Positions 6,912 to 15,067 of a DNA stretch of 24,087 nt are shown one piece after another. Position 1 is the first letter of the stretch. Each line of letters opens with the position of its first letter. A model generated the notes under the pieces. That model did not search any database. It was not told where the DNA came from and was given only the letters and a program-made list of their open reading frames with translations. The stretch is from an uncultured Spirochaetales bacterium (GTDB lineage Bacteria; Spirochaetota; Spirochaetia; Treponematales; Treponemataceae), in assembly GCA_946061495.1 (NCBI GenBank), contig CAMGSV010000010.1, forward strand, positions 1-24,087, in the 5' to 3' direction. The translations under genes were made by a program, and so were the position numbers.

Positions 6912-7730
6912 ATGAAAATTTATAAGTCTTTCCTGATTATGCTTTGTCTCAGTTCATTGTTGTTCTTTTCTTGCGATACAATCCTTGATTTGCTTGGTTC
7001 CAGTGGATCTGGTGGTGGGAACCCCTTCACCGAGTCCGAGGCTGTGGAGGCCATGAAATCCGCACTGAATGTGGGGGCTGAGGTATCCTCGAAGCAGTTG
7101 TCTCAGGTTGATGCCTATTACAAGACCTCATTGAAGATTCCCTTGCCACGAGAGGTAGATAATGCCATCAAAACCCTAGAAAGTATTCCTGCTGCTGGAA
7201 GTTTGCTGGGGAATTTGTCCGCTGAGTTGGTTGAGAAGGTAGTTTTGAGCGTGAACCGTAGCGCCGAGGAGGCCGCCAAGGAGGTGGTGCCCATCTTTTC
7301 TAAGGCCATCACTGATATGACGGTACAGGATGGCATCGGTATTGTTAGGGGAGAACGGGATGCGGCCACCACTTATTTGAAGGATAATACATATAATCAG
7401 CTGATGGATTTGTATCAACCAAAGATGGATGCTGTTCTTGGAAAAGATTTGATTGGCAGCATGTCCGCCAATGATGCCTGGGAAAATTTGACTTCCACGT
7501 ACAACAGTATTGTGGAAAAGCAAACTGTGAAAGTTGCGGCGCAAGTAGCTAGAAAAGATTTAAAGCCTATCAATACGGATCTTTCTGAATACGTCACCGG
7601 AAAGGCACTGGACGGTGTCTTTGTTAAGGTTGCGGAAGAGGAGGGTAAAATCCGTGACAATCCTTTGGATTATGCACAAAGCATCATCAAGAAGGTGTTT
7701 GGTGCCGTCAAGGGTATGCTGACTAACTGA
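6912..7730 (+). CDS. DUF4197 lipoprotein, copy 2
   Basis: This is a paralogue of the preceding gene with the same length (272 residues) and layout. A signal peptide ends in LFFSC with Cys 21 as the lipid site, a short Ser/Gly linker follows, then the helical DUF4197 domain. The best-kept blocks are NRSAEEAAKEVVPIF, DGIGIVRGERDAAT, DNTYNQLMDLY and the C-terminal IIKKVFGAVK. The copies have clearly diverged in the linker and middle, so the duplication is not recent. The gene ends 11 nt before fliQ with no terminator, so it is probably co-transcribed with the flagellar export genes. The start is fixed by the signal peptide and the promoter 7 nt upstream. The function is unknown. Confidence 0.82.
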   Translation: MKIYKSFLIMLCLSSLLFFSCDTILDLLGSSGSGGGNPFTESEAVEAMKSALNVGAEVSSKQLSQVDAYYKTSLKIPLPREVDNAIKTLESIPAAGSLLGNLSAELVEKVVLSVNRSAEEAAKEVVPIFSKAITDMTVQDGIGIVRGERDAATTYLKDNTYNQLMDLYQPKMDAVLGKDLIGSMSANDAWENLTSTYNSIVEKQTVKVAAQVARKDLKPINTDLSEYVTGKALDGVFVKVAEEEGKIRDNPLDYAQSIIKKVFGAVKGMLTN

Positions 7731-7741
7731 GGGGGGATGTT

Positions 7742-8011
7742 ATGACAATGGGTACTGTCACGGAACTGTTGCAGGAAGGTATCATGCAGATTCTTATGCT
7801 GGTGGCTCCCGTTTTAGGTGCCGCCCTAATCATAGGTCTTGTGGTGGCAATCTTCCAAGCTACCACCTCCATCCAGGAGCAAACCCTTACGTTTGCCCCA
7901 AAGTTCTTTGTGATTCTTGCAGTTATAGCCCTCTTAGGTGGATGGATGTTCACTTCTATGCGAGAGTACACCATCCAGTTATTCCAGATGATTTCCCAGA
8001 TGGGGCGGTAA
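7742..8011 (+). CDS. fliQ: FliQ, flagellar export gate protein
   Basis: FliQ is a small inner-membrane subunit of the flagellar type III export gate, assembling with FliP and FliR. The 89-residue length is typical. Two membrane hairpin helices are visible (about 16-38 and 50-70), and LVVAIFQATTSIQEQTL is the conserved FliQ loop. The ATG at 7742 follows a GGGGGG run (7731-7736). The neighbour downstream is fliR, but fliP is not upstream as it is in most flagellar operons; DUF4197 lipoprotein genes are there instead. Confidence 0.96.
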   Translation: MTMGTVTELLQEGIMQILMLVAPVLGAALIIGLVVAIFQATTSIQEQTLTFAPKFFVILAVIALLGGWMFTSMREYTIQLFQMISQMGR

Positions 8012-8827
8012 GTGCTGGCGCAGATTTTGGATAGGGCCCCTCTGTTTCTGTTGGTGGCGGCTCGCTGTCTTGCCATGTTCATGGTCCTCCCCCTGTTTTC
8101 TACCCGGTCTGTCTCCACGGTGGCCAAGGTGGCCTTGGCGGGCTACGTTGCCTTCATCGTGCTGCCTACTAGCTTTGGCGGCGGCTACGAGGGACTGGAC
8201 AGCATCTATGATGTATCCACCCTCCAGTATGTGCTGTTGCTGGTGGGGGAGGCACTCATCGGCATCATCACAGGTTTTTTCATTACCATTCTCTTCGCCG
8301 CCTTCAGTTCTGCTGGCCAGTTCTTCTCCTTTCAGATGGGGCTTTCCGCCGCCGAGGCCTACGATGCACTGTCTCAGGTGGAAAACCCCCTGATGGGGCA
8401 GTTCCTGAATCTTGTAGCCATGCTGCTGTTCCTCACCACCAAGGGGTTCCAGCAGGTATTCCTCCACGGCCTGGTGGGAAGCATCCAGTCCATGAACGCT
8501 CTGTCTTTGGCGGCGGCAGGAACACGGACAGTCTTCCTGGAGCTGTTGCTGGGGGGGCTCACCGGCCTGTTCTTCAATGCCATGATGATTGCCCTTCCCC
8601 TGACAGGCACCTTCTTCCTAGTGTCGGTGGCTATGGGCCTCCTGTCCCGCGCCGCCCCCCAGATGAACCTCCTGTCGGAGGGTATTCCCCTCACCATGCT
8701 GCTGGGCTTTCTGTTCCTCGCTCTTTCACTGCCTGTCATGTGCGACCTGTTCATGAGGCTCTTTGACGGAGCATTTGTGACGCTGCGGCAGCTCTTCGCC
8801 CAGATTGCGGGAGGGGGAGCCGGATGA
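8012..8827 (+). CDS. fliR: FliR, flagellar export gate protein
   Basis: FliR is a polytopic inner-membrane protein of the FliPQR export gate. The 271-residue protein has about six hydrophobic segments, with FSFQMGLSAAEAYDAL and the NPLMGQFLNL region typical of the family. The start is GTG directly after the fliQ TAA, with the GGGGCGG of the fliQ 3' end as ribosome binding site. The end overlaps flhB by ATGA, indicating translational coupling. Nothing is missing. Confidence 0.95.
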   Translation: MLAQILDRAPLFLLVAARCLAMFMVLPLFSTRSVSTVAKVALAGYVAFIVLPTSFGGGYEGLDSIYDVSTLQYVLLLVGEALIGIITGFFITILFAAFSSAGQFFSFQMGLSAAEAYDALSQVENPLMGQFLNLVAMLLFLTTKGFQQVFLHGLVGSIQSMNALSLAAAGTRTVFLELLLGGLTGLFFNAMMIALPLTGTFFLVSVAMGLLSRAAPQMNLLSEGIPLTMLLGFLFLALSLPVMCDLFMRLFDGAFVTLRQLFAQIAGGGAG

Positions 8828-9954
8828 TGACGCTCCCTTCCGCAAACAGGCCACCCAAAAGTCTCATGCCCCCCATCCACCTCCAGTGGTTCGCCTCCGC
8901 TGAGGATGAGGGCCGCACCGAGGATCCCTCCGACCTCAAGCTGAGGAAGGCCAGGGAGGAGGGCCGCATTACAAAGAGCCAGGAGCTTACAGGCGGACTG
9001 GTGCTGCTGCTGCCGGTGCTGACATTGATATTGCTGGCTCCCTGGCTTCTGCGGGGGTGTGTCCAGATCATCAGGTTCTACATGGAGCGCTGCACCACAG
9101 CCTCCCTTACAGACGGGGAACTGATGATGGAGTTCCTCTATGCCATCGTTCGCATGGTGCTTCCCATCACCGCTACGGCCATGGTGGCTGCAATTGCGGC
9201 CAATGTCATACAAAACAAGGGCTTTATCTTTACGACAAAGACAATTGAGCCGAAAATTTCAAAGATACTGCCAAAATTTGGTGAGTATTTCAAGAAGACC
9301 CTCTTCTCCTTCGAGGGTGCCTTCAATGTGGTGAAGTCCATCGTCAAGGTGGCGGTGATCTTCATTGCGGCCTACCTGCTGATTCGCAGGGAGATTCCCC
9401 AGCTGCTGACCTTGATGCAGACGAATTTTTGGGATGGTGTGGTGTACATTGCGGACATGACGGCCAAGCTGCTGGTTATCACTGCCGTCATCTTCATCAT
9501 CATCGCCATTCCTGACTACATCGTCCAGCGCAAGCAGTTCAAGGAGTCCATGAAGATGACCAAGCAGGAAGTGAAGGAGGAGTACAAGGAAACCGAAGGA
9601 GATCCCTTGGTGAAGGGCAAGCTGCGGCAGTACATGCACGAGATGCTCCGCCGCAATATGCCTGCCGCCGTAGCCAAGTCTGATGTGGTTATCACCAATC
9701 CTACCCACTATGCGGTGGCCATCCAGTATGACAACACCACCATGGCAGGTCCCATGGTGACGGCCAAGGGTGTGGATTCTCTGGCCCGCAGGATCAGGGA
9801 GATTGCTACGGAGAATCGGGTTCCGCTGGTGGAGAATCGTCCCCTGGCCAGGGCCCTCTACGCCGAGGTGGAAATCGGAGAAATGGTACCGGAAAACTAC
9901 TATCAGGCACTAGCAGTAATTCTTGCTAATGTGTATAATATGAAAGGGAAATAA
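8824..9954 (+). CDS. flhB: FlhB, export-gate substrate-specificity switch
   Basis: FlhB switches the flagellar export apparatus from rod/hook to filament substrates through self-cleavage. The 376-residue protein has an N-terminal AEDEGRTEDPS-KLRKAREEG-type signature (about 26-47), four membrane helices (about 56-230) and a cytoplasmic domain with the NPTH autocleavage motif at 292-295. The ATG at 8824 overlaps the fliR stop (ATGA); the ATG at 8827 is an alternative. A short hairpin (9953-9972) follows the stop. Confidence 0.96.
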   Translation: MMTLPSANRPPKSLMPPIHLQWFASAEDEGRTEDPSDLKLRKAREEGRITKSQELTGGLVLLLPVLTLILLAPWLLRGCVQIIRFYMERCTTASLTDGELMMEFLYAIVRMVLPITATAMVAAIAANVIQNKGFIFTTKTIEPKISKILPKFGEYFKKTLFSFEGAFNVVKSIVKVAVIFIAAYLLIRREIPQLLTLMQTNFWDGVVYIADMTAKLLVITAVIFIIIAIPDYIVQRKQFKESMKMTKQEVKEEYKETEGDPLVKGKLRQYMHEMLRRNMPAAVAKSDVVITNPTHYAVAIQYDNTTMAGPMVTAKGVDSLARRIREIATENRVPLVENRPLARALYAEVEIGEMVPENYYQALAVILANVYNMKGK

Positions 9955-9972
9955 GGCCGGTTAGCCGGTTTT
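9953..9972 (+). other. Short intercistronic hairpin between flhB and flhA
   Basis: AAGGCCGG (9953-9960) can pair with CCGGTTTT (9965-9972), with two G-U pairs and a 4-nt loop, starting within the flhB stop codon. Only about four T residues follow, so it may be an attenuating or RNA-processing structure. Confidence 0.3.
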
Positions 9973-9992
9973 GTGAGAAGGTGGGAAAAAGT

Positions 9993-12077
9993 ATGCCGTC
10001 ACTCGGTAAGACAAAGTTATTCAATAACACGGCCGACCTAACGATAGCCGTTTGTGCCATCGTTGTGGTGATGATGTTGATTGTGCCTCTGCCAACCTTG
10101 CTGTTGGATATCCTGATGGCACTGAACCTCCTCTTTGCCGTGCTCATGCTGCTCATTGTTCTCTCTACACCAAAGGCTACTGATTTTGCCTCTTTCCCAA
10201 CCATGTTGTTGGTGTCCACCGTGTTCGGTCTTGGCATCAACGTGTCATCCACCCGTCTCATCCTTGCAGAGGGATTGGATTTTAACGGAAAGATGGTCAA
10301 GGCCTTCGCCAGCTTTGTGGTGGGAACCTCCGGCGATGAAGGATTGCTCATCGGTTTTGTCATCTTCATCATTTTGATTGCTGTACAGGCCTTTGTCATC
10401 ACCAAGGGCGCCTCCCGTGTTGCCGAGGTTGCCGCTCGCTTTACCTTGGATGCCATGCCCATGAAGCAGGCAGCTGTAGAGGCTGAGTACAACGCCGGTG
10501 CCATCACCGAGGAGGAGGCCCGCAAGCGCAAGATGGACGTGCAGCGGGAGGCGGACTTCTACGGTGCTATGGATGGTGCCTCCAAGTTTGTTTCTGGAAA
10601 CGTGAAGGTGGGTATTTTCATCACCGTCATAAACCTTGTGGTGGGACTCATCTTCGGAATGGTGCTGCGGGGCGAGTCCTTTGGCACTGCCATCCAGACC
10701 TATGCCGCTTTTACTATCGGTGACGGCCTTCTGTCCCAGCTGCCCTCCTTGCTGGTGTCCTTTGCCACTGGTATCATTGTCACCCGTTCCGCCTCCGACC
10801 AGACCCTCGGTATCGACGTGCGCAGACAATTCTCCCAGAGCGCCTGGATTTACTATGTGGCTGGTGGAACCATGGCTCTCATCGGTATTTTCCCCGGCTT
10901 TCCCTGGTATGTGCTGATTCCCCTGGGTGCTGCCCTGTGCTTCTTGGGCTACAAGCTCCAGTCCATGCAGAAGGTGGCGGAAATCGAGCGGAAGGTGGCT
11001 GAAAAGGCTGGTTCCCCCCAGGCAGCTGGTTCCGTGGCAGATGCCAGTACGGTCCAGCCACCTGATCCTTTGTCCTTGGAGCTGGGATATGCCCTGATTC
11101 CCTTGGTGGATAAGGAGAAGGGTGCCGAGCTGCTGGAGCGTGTCCAGTTGATTCGCCGGGAAATGGCCCTGGATATGGGTCTCATTGTTCCCCGCATCCG
11201 CATAACAGACAATATCCGCCTGGACTCCAGCGAGTACTGCTTCAAGATAAAAGGTGTCACTGCTGGAAGTGGCCGCATCAAGATGGGCTGGTTCCTGTGC
11301 ATCAATTCTGGTGGTGTAACTGAGGAGGTGCCTGGAGAGAAGACCCAGGAGCCCGCCTTTGGCTTGCCTGCGGTGTGGGTTGCCCAGGAAAACCGGGATC
11401 GTGCAGAGCGGGCTGGTTACGCTGTCGTTGACCCGCCCACCATGATTGCCACCCATCTAACAGAAATCATCAAGCGGCGGGCAGACGAGATTCTCGGCCG
11501 ACAGGAAGTGCAGGTTCTCATCGACTCCCTCAGGAAGGATTATCCTGCTGTTGTGGAAGAGGTTATGCAGAACTTCAAGATTGGAGAGATTGTCAAGGTT
11601 CTCCAGGGGCTCCTTCGGGAGCAGGTGTCCATTCGCAGTATGGTGGCCATCCTAGAAACTCTGGCGGACTTTGGTGGAGTCACCAAGAAGACCGACGTGC
11701 TGGTGGAGCGTGTCCGCCAGACCCTAGGCCGCCAAATCTGCCTCCAGTACGCAGATCCCCATGGAGTGCTTCACGTACTCACCGTTTCTCAGACCTTCTT
11801 GGAAACCTTGCTGGAAAGCAAGACAGACACGGTGGACGGTCCCGTTGCCATGCTTGACCCTGTTACTCACCGGAAGTGGATTTCTGCTGTGAGTACAGCC
11901 ATTGCCACCGCCCGCAACCAAGGCTATAGCTTCCCAGTGATTCTCTGTCCCGAAACAGTGCGAAGGCTGGTAAAGAGCAGCATCGAGCGGGAATTGCCGG
12001 GAATCGTGGTGCTTTCATCTGCTGAAATAACGAACGATATCAAGTTGGAGTCATTGGGAGGAATAGACGTTGAGTAA
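9993..12077 (+). CDS. flhA: FlhA, flagellar export gate protein
   Basis: FlhA forms the nonameric ring of the export gate and docks chaperone-substrate complexes. Its N-terminal half (about 1-320) has eight hydrophobic segments. The FHIPEP-family signature RVAEVAARFTLDAMPMKQ lies at about 142-159. The cytoplasmic docking domain occupies the rest, for 694 residues in all. The usual signature reads MPGKQ; here glycine is replaced by methionine, and the following segment is AVEAEYNAG rather than the common AIDADLNAG. An in-frame GTG at 9981 would add four residues; the ATG at 9993 is chosen because AAGGTGG (9979-9985) is well spaced before it. The 3' end overlaps flhF by 8 nt. Confidence 0.95.
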   Translation: MPSLGKTKLFNNTADLTIAVCAIVVVMMLIVPLPTLLLDILMALNLLFAVLMLLIVLSTPKATDFASFPTMLLVSTVFGLGINVSSTRLILAEGLDFNGKMVKAFASFVVGTSGDEGLLIGFVIFIILIAVQAFVITKGASRVAEVAARFTLDAMPMKQAAVEAEYNAGAITEEEARKRKMDVQREADFYGAMDGASKFVSGNVKVGIFITVINLVVGLIFGMVLRGESFGTAIQTYAAFTIGDGLLSQLPSLLVSFATGIIVTRSASDQTLGIDVRRQFSQSAWIYYVAGGTMALIGIFPGFPWYVLIPLGAALCFLGYKLQSMQKVAEIERKVAEKAGSPQAAGSVADASTVQPPDPLSLELGYALIPLVDKEKGAELLERVQLIRREMALDMGLIVPRIRITDNIRLDSSEYCFKIKGVTAGSGRIKMGWFLCINSGGVTEEVPGEKTQEPAFGLPAVWVAQENRDRAERAGYAVVDPPTMIATHLTEIIKRRADEILGRQEVQVLIDSLRKDYPAVVEEVMQNFKIGEIVKVLQGLLREQVSIRSMVAILETLADFGGVTKKTDVLVERVRQTLGRQICLQYADPHGVLHVLTVSQTFLETLLESKTDTVDGPVAMLDPVTHRKWISAVSTAIATARNQGYSFPVILCPETVRRLVKSSIERELPGIVVLSSAEITNDIKLESLGGIDVE

Positions 12078-13371
12078 AACTACAAAGGTACGGCCTCGTA
12101 CTGAGATTGCTCCAACATATAGCGAGTGTATTTCTCGCATACGAGACTTATGGGGAGATGAGTATAGTATAATAGAAAAACGTCAGACAACGATGCCAAA
12201 GTTCTTGGGATTAGGTTCTCGGCCTGCAGTGGAGGTTGTCTATGTGGTTACTGATTCCTCGTCTATACGAGACAAGATGCAGGAGGTGAATTCTCCAGCT
12301 CAACGATCTGTAAATCCCGTGGCCCAGAGAAAGTTAAAGGATGATGAGCTAAAGAATCTCATTGATTCTGTTTTGGGAAAGAGTCAGTCAAATATGTCTG
12401 GATCGGTGTTTCCCCAGAACGACATTAATGCTCTCACCAAGAAGATGGAGGAGTTGAGTGCTGCAATCTCACAGCTCCCTACAAGTCAGCAGTCAATTCC
12501 TGTCATCAAGAAGGTGGAGGAATTGCTGGAGGAGAATGAATTCACCGCATCATACATCAAAAAGATAACCCATCGTATCCGTTCTGAATTTTCTCTTGAC
12601 GAGTTGAACGATGAGGAGCATGTGCAGAAGAAGGTGGTGGAGTGGATTGGTGAGACCATTGAGCTATATTCCCAAAAGGAATTTTCTCGTAGGCCCACGG
12701 TGCTTATCTTGGTAGGACCTACCGGAGTAGGAAAGACGACTACCATAGCAAAGATGGCGGCAAAATATCGATTTGGAAGTGATGACTTGAAGCTTCGTAT
12801 GGTTTCAATTGATCATTTTCGTATTGCCGCCCAAGAGCAGTTGAAGATTTATGGTGAGCACATGGATATTCCCACCACTGCTGCCGAGCGGGCTCAAGAT
12901 ATTGTGGATTTGTTGCGTCATGACGGTAACCACCTAGACATGATGCTGGTGGATACCATAGGTTTGAGCCCCCACGATTACGAGACCATTGGAAAGATGC
13001 GAGCTATTTTGGATATTCCAGGCCATAAGCCCAATGTGTTTCTGGCGATTTCTGCCTCTACAAAAGCTAGTGATTTGAGGGATATTTTTCGGAACTACGA
13101 GACCTTTGAGTATGAGGCTGTCATTGTGACAAAGTTCGATGAGACCAATCATATAGGCAATATTCTCAGTGTTCTCCAGGAGAAGCGAAAGCCTGTAGCC
13201 TTTATTTCATCTGGCCAGGTGGTACCACGTGACTTTGAGGAGGCAAGTGTCCTTAGGTTTTTGACGAAACTCACCGATTTTAAATTAGACATGGAAGTTT
13301 TGGAAAAAAAATTTCCCCCTAGATCTAAAGATGGTCTCGAAGCTGAAACAAAAGATGGAGGAACCCTGTAA
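12070..13371 (+). CDS. flhF: FlhF, SRP-type GTPase for flagellar placement
   Basis: FlhF is a GTPase of the SRP/FtsY family that sets the site of flagellar assembly. The 433-residue protein has a variable, partly coiled N-terminal region (about 1-145), an N domain and the NG GTPase domain. Visible motifs are GPTGVGKTTT (216-225), VSIDHFRIAAQEQL (245-258), DTIGLSP (295-301, where DTAGR is usual) and TKFDE (354-358). The start is TTG inside the flhA 3' end, with GGGAGGA (12056-12062) 7 nt upstream, and it overlaps flhA by 8 nt. flhG follows directly. Confidence 0.94.
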   Translation: MSKTTKVRPRTEIAPTYSECISRIRDLWGDEYSIIEKRQTTMPKFLGLGSRPAVEVVYVVTDSSSIRDKMQEVNSPAQRSVNPVAQRKLKDDELKNLIDSVLGKSQSNMSGSVFPQNDINALTKKMEELSAAISQLPTSQQSIPVIKKVEELLEENEFTASYIKKITHRIRSEFSLDELNDEEHVQKKVVEWIGETIELYSQKEFSRRPTVLILVGPTGVGKTTTIAKMAAKYRFGSDDLKLRMVSIDHFRIAAQEQLKIYGEHMDIPTTAAERAQDIVDLLRHDGNHLDMMLVDTIGLSPHDYETIGKMRAILDIPGHKPNVFLAISASTKASDLRDIFRNYETFEYEAVIVTKFDETNHIGNILSVLQEKRKPVAFISSGQVVPRDFEEASVLRFLTKLTDFKLDMEVLEKKFPPRSKDGLEAETKDGGTL

Positions 13372-14241
13372 GTGGAAAACCAGGCATCAGAATTAAAAAT
13401 GCTCATGAAAGAGTACGGTGGTAGAGGTGGTGGACAGTTCAGGCCTCGCATCATTGCCATTACTAGTGGAAAGGGTGGCGTAGGAAAGACTAATATTTCT
13501 GTGAATATGGCAATTGCCTATGCTCAGGCTGGCAAGAAAGTCCTGCTGATTGACGGTGACCTTGGTATGGCCAATGTCAATGTTCTATTGAACATCGTTC
13601 CACAATATAATTTGCTCCATGTGGTCAATCAACAGAAGCGTATGGAAGAAATCATTACAGACACGGAATTTGGAATTAAATTCATCGCTGGTGCCAATGG
13701 TTTTTCTCGAATTGCAAATCTCACTGAAAGTGAGCTTGATTATTTTATCTCGGAATTCAATACCTTGAACTCCTTCGATATCATCATCATTGATACTGCT
13801 GCGGGTATCTCCAACAATGTGCTGCAATTTGTGGTGGCTGCGGATGAGGTGTTTATTGTAACGACTCCAGAACCTACCGCCATCACGGACGCATATGGCA
13901 TCATCAAGATCATCACGACAGAACTGACTCTTGACCGTCAGATGAAACTGCAGCTCTTGGTGAATCGGGTTAACTCTGGTGATGAAGGAAAACGTATTGC
14001 CGACAGAATTATCAATATTGCTGGGCAGTTTTTGAACTACAAGATTGAATATCTTGGATTCATCTATGATGATCCTGCCGTTTCAATGTCGGTTATTCGT
14101 CAGAAGCCTTTTATGGATGTCCTTCCTTCTTCTCGGCCTGCTGTTTGCATCAAGCATATCGTTGGTCGAATTGAGAAAATGGAATTGGTAGGTTCTGAGG
14201 GTGTGGCAGGCTTCTTGAAGAAATTCCTTACAAAGAAATAG
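13372..14241 (+). CDS. flhG: FlhG (MinD/ParA-like ATPase controlling flagellar number)
   Basis: FlhG (also FleN or YlxH) is a MinD-type ATPase that stimulates FlhF GTP hydrolysis and limits flagellar number. The 289-residue protein starts with NQASELKML, which matches the FlhF-activating DQAxxLR helix. The deviant Walker A is TSGKGGVGKT (31-40), followed by DGDLGMAN (61-68) and the Walker B-like DIIIIDTAAGISNNV. No clear MinD-type membrane-targeting helix was confirmed; the tail is GFLKKFLTKK. The GTG start directly follows the flhF TAA, with GGAGGA at 13358-13363 upstream. A new promoter follows the gene. Confidence 0.93.
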   Translation: MENQASELKMLMKEYGGRGGGQFRPRIIAITSGKGGVGKTNISVNMAIAYAQAGKKVLLIDGDLGMANVNVLLNIVPQYNLLHVVNQQKRMEEIITDTEFGIKFIAGANGFSRIANLTESELDYFISEFNTLNSFDIIIIDTAAGISNNVLQFVVAADEVFIVTTPEPTAITDAYGIIKIITTELTLDRQMKLQLLVNRVNSGDEGKRIADRIINIAGQFLNYKIEYLGFIYDDPAVSMSVIRQKPFMDVLPSSRPAVCIKHIVGRIEKMELVGSEGVAGFLKKFLTKK

Positions 14242-14283
14242 TTTTCAGCACTATACCATTATATTTGACTCTTCTCTTTTAAC

Positions 14284-14312
14284 TTGACCTAATAGGTTTT
14301 TTGTCATAAAAT
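14284..14312 (+). promoter_or_regulatory. Internal promoter of the flagellar operon (membrane protein-fliA part)
   Basis: TTGACC (14284-14289), a 17-nt spacer and TAAAAT (14307-14312) form a good sigma-70-type promoter. A second, weaker overlapping set is TTGACT (14265-14270) with CCTAAT (14288-14293). The predicted start near 14319 places the GGAGGA (14320-14325) of the next gene at the very 5' end of the mRNA. It could express fliA/whiG and the genes after it separately from the export genes. Confidence 0.6.
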
Positions 14313-14330
14313 GTTTATTGGAGGACTTCT

Positions 14331-15050
14331 ATGATTAAACCCAGAGCTATAATTATTTCCGTTTGTAGTGGGTTTATTCTGTCTTTCATTATAGGACTTG
14401 TTGCAGGTGTGTCCTTGGGCATTATTTTGCTACGGGCATGTATCTTCGCTATTCTGTTTGGTGGCTTGAGTTTCGGCATTGGAGTTATATTCCAGCGGTT
14501 TCTTCTTGACAGTTCCGATTTGGATGGAGGTTCTGAGATTCCTTCTGGGGGGCCTCGACAAGGATCAATTGTCGACCTTTCTGTTGGTGATGAGCCTCTC
14601 GTTGAGGATGAAAACGGCCCTGACTTTTATGTAAGAAAGGAAGTTGCAAGTCACAAGACTCCTGAGCGTGAGGGTGATTATGAAGAAAGCCACGGATCAA
14701 CTGGAGCGGCAAGTCACGGTAAGGAAGGAGTTCATTCTGTTGCGACTCGTACTACTGGACAGGAGCAATTCAGACCTATTTCTCTCGGTACTTCAGCGGG
14801 GAATGGTGGTGGATCGGCTGCGCCTGGTATTGGCAGTATGATGACGAGTAATTCTGAGGATGTTTTGCCTGAAATAGGTGACATCGCTATGCTCTCATCG
14901 GACAGTAGTGATGATATTTCCTCAGGAGGAATGGAACTTGCCATTGGGAATGGTATGGAAACAAGTCAGGGTAGGGGTAATTCAGCTACTTCTGAGGATT
15001 CCAGTACCATTGCACAGGCCATAAGAACGGTTTTGGCACGAGACAGCTAA
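14331..15050 (+). CDS. Uncharacterised membrane protein of the flagellar operon
   Basis: I do not recognise a named family. The 239-residue protein has two close hydrophobic segments (about 5-30 and 32-53), giving a short membrane hairpin. The rest is a long acidic, Ser/Gly-rich, probably disordered region. Short acidic patches such as VGDEPLVEDENG lie near the start of the tail. It ends in an amphipathic helix, IAQAIRTVLARD, which is probably the functional contact. Such an ending suggests a membrane-tethered peptide that docks to a flagellar partner, but this is inference. The ATG at 14331 follows GGAGGA at 5 nt. The gene lies between flhG and fliA/whiG and has its own promoter. Spirochaetes carry a hypothetical membrane protein at this operon position. 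Confidence 0.8.
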   Translation: MIKPRAIIISVCSGFILSFIIGLVAGVSLGIILLRACIFAILFGGLSFGIGVIFQRFLLDSSDLDGGSEIPSGGPRQGSIVDLSVGDEPLVEDENGPDFYVRKEVASHKTPEREGDYEESHGSTGAASHGKEGVHSVATRTTGQEQFRPISLGTSAGNGGGSAAPGIGSMMTSNSEDVLPEIGDIAMLSSDSSDDISSGGMELAIGNGMETSQGRGNSATSEDSSTIAQAIRTVLARDS

Positions 15051-15067
15051 TATAAGGGTGTGGAGGA

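Noticed and set aside
10245..11456. Long minus-strand ORF of 403 codons opposite flhA
   Set aside because: A shadow of flhA; His/Gly/Gln-rich translation with no family pattern and no promoter.
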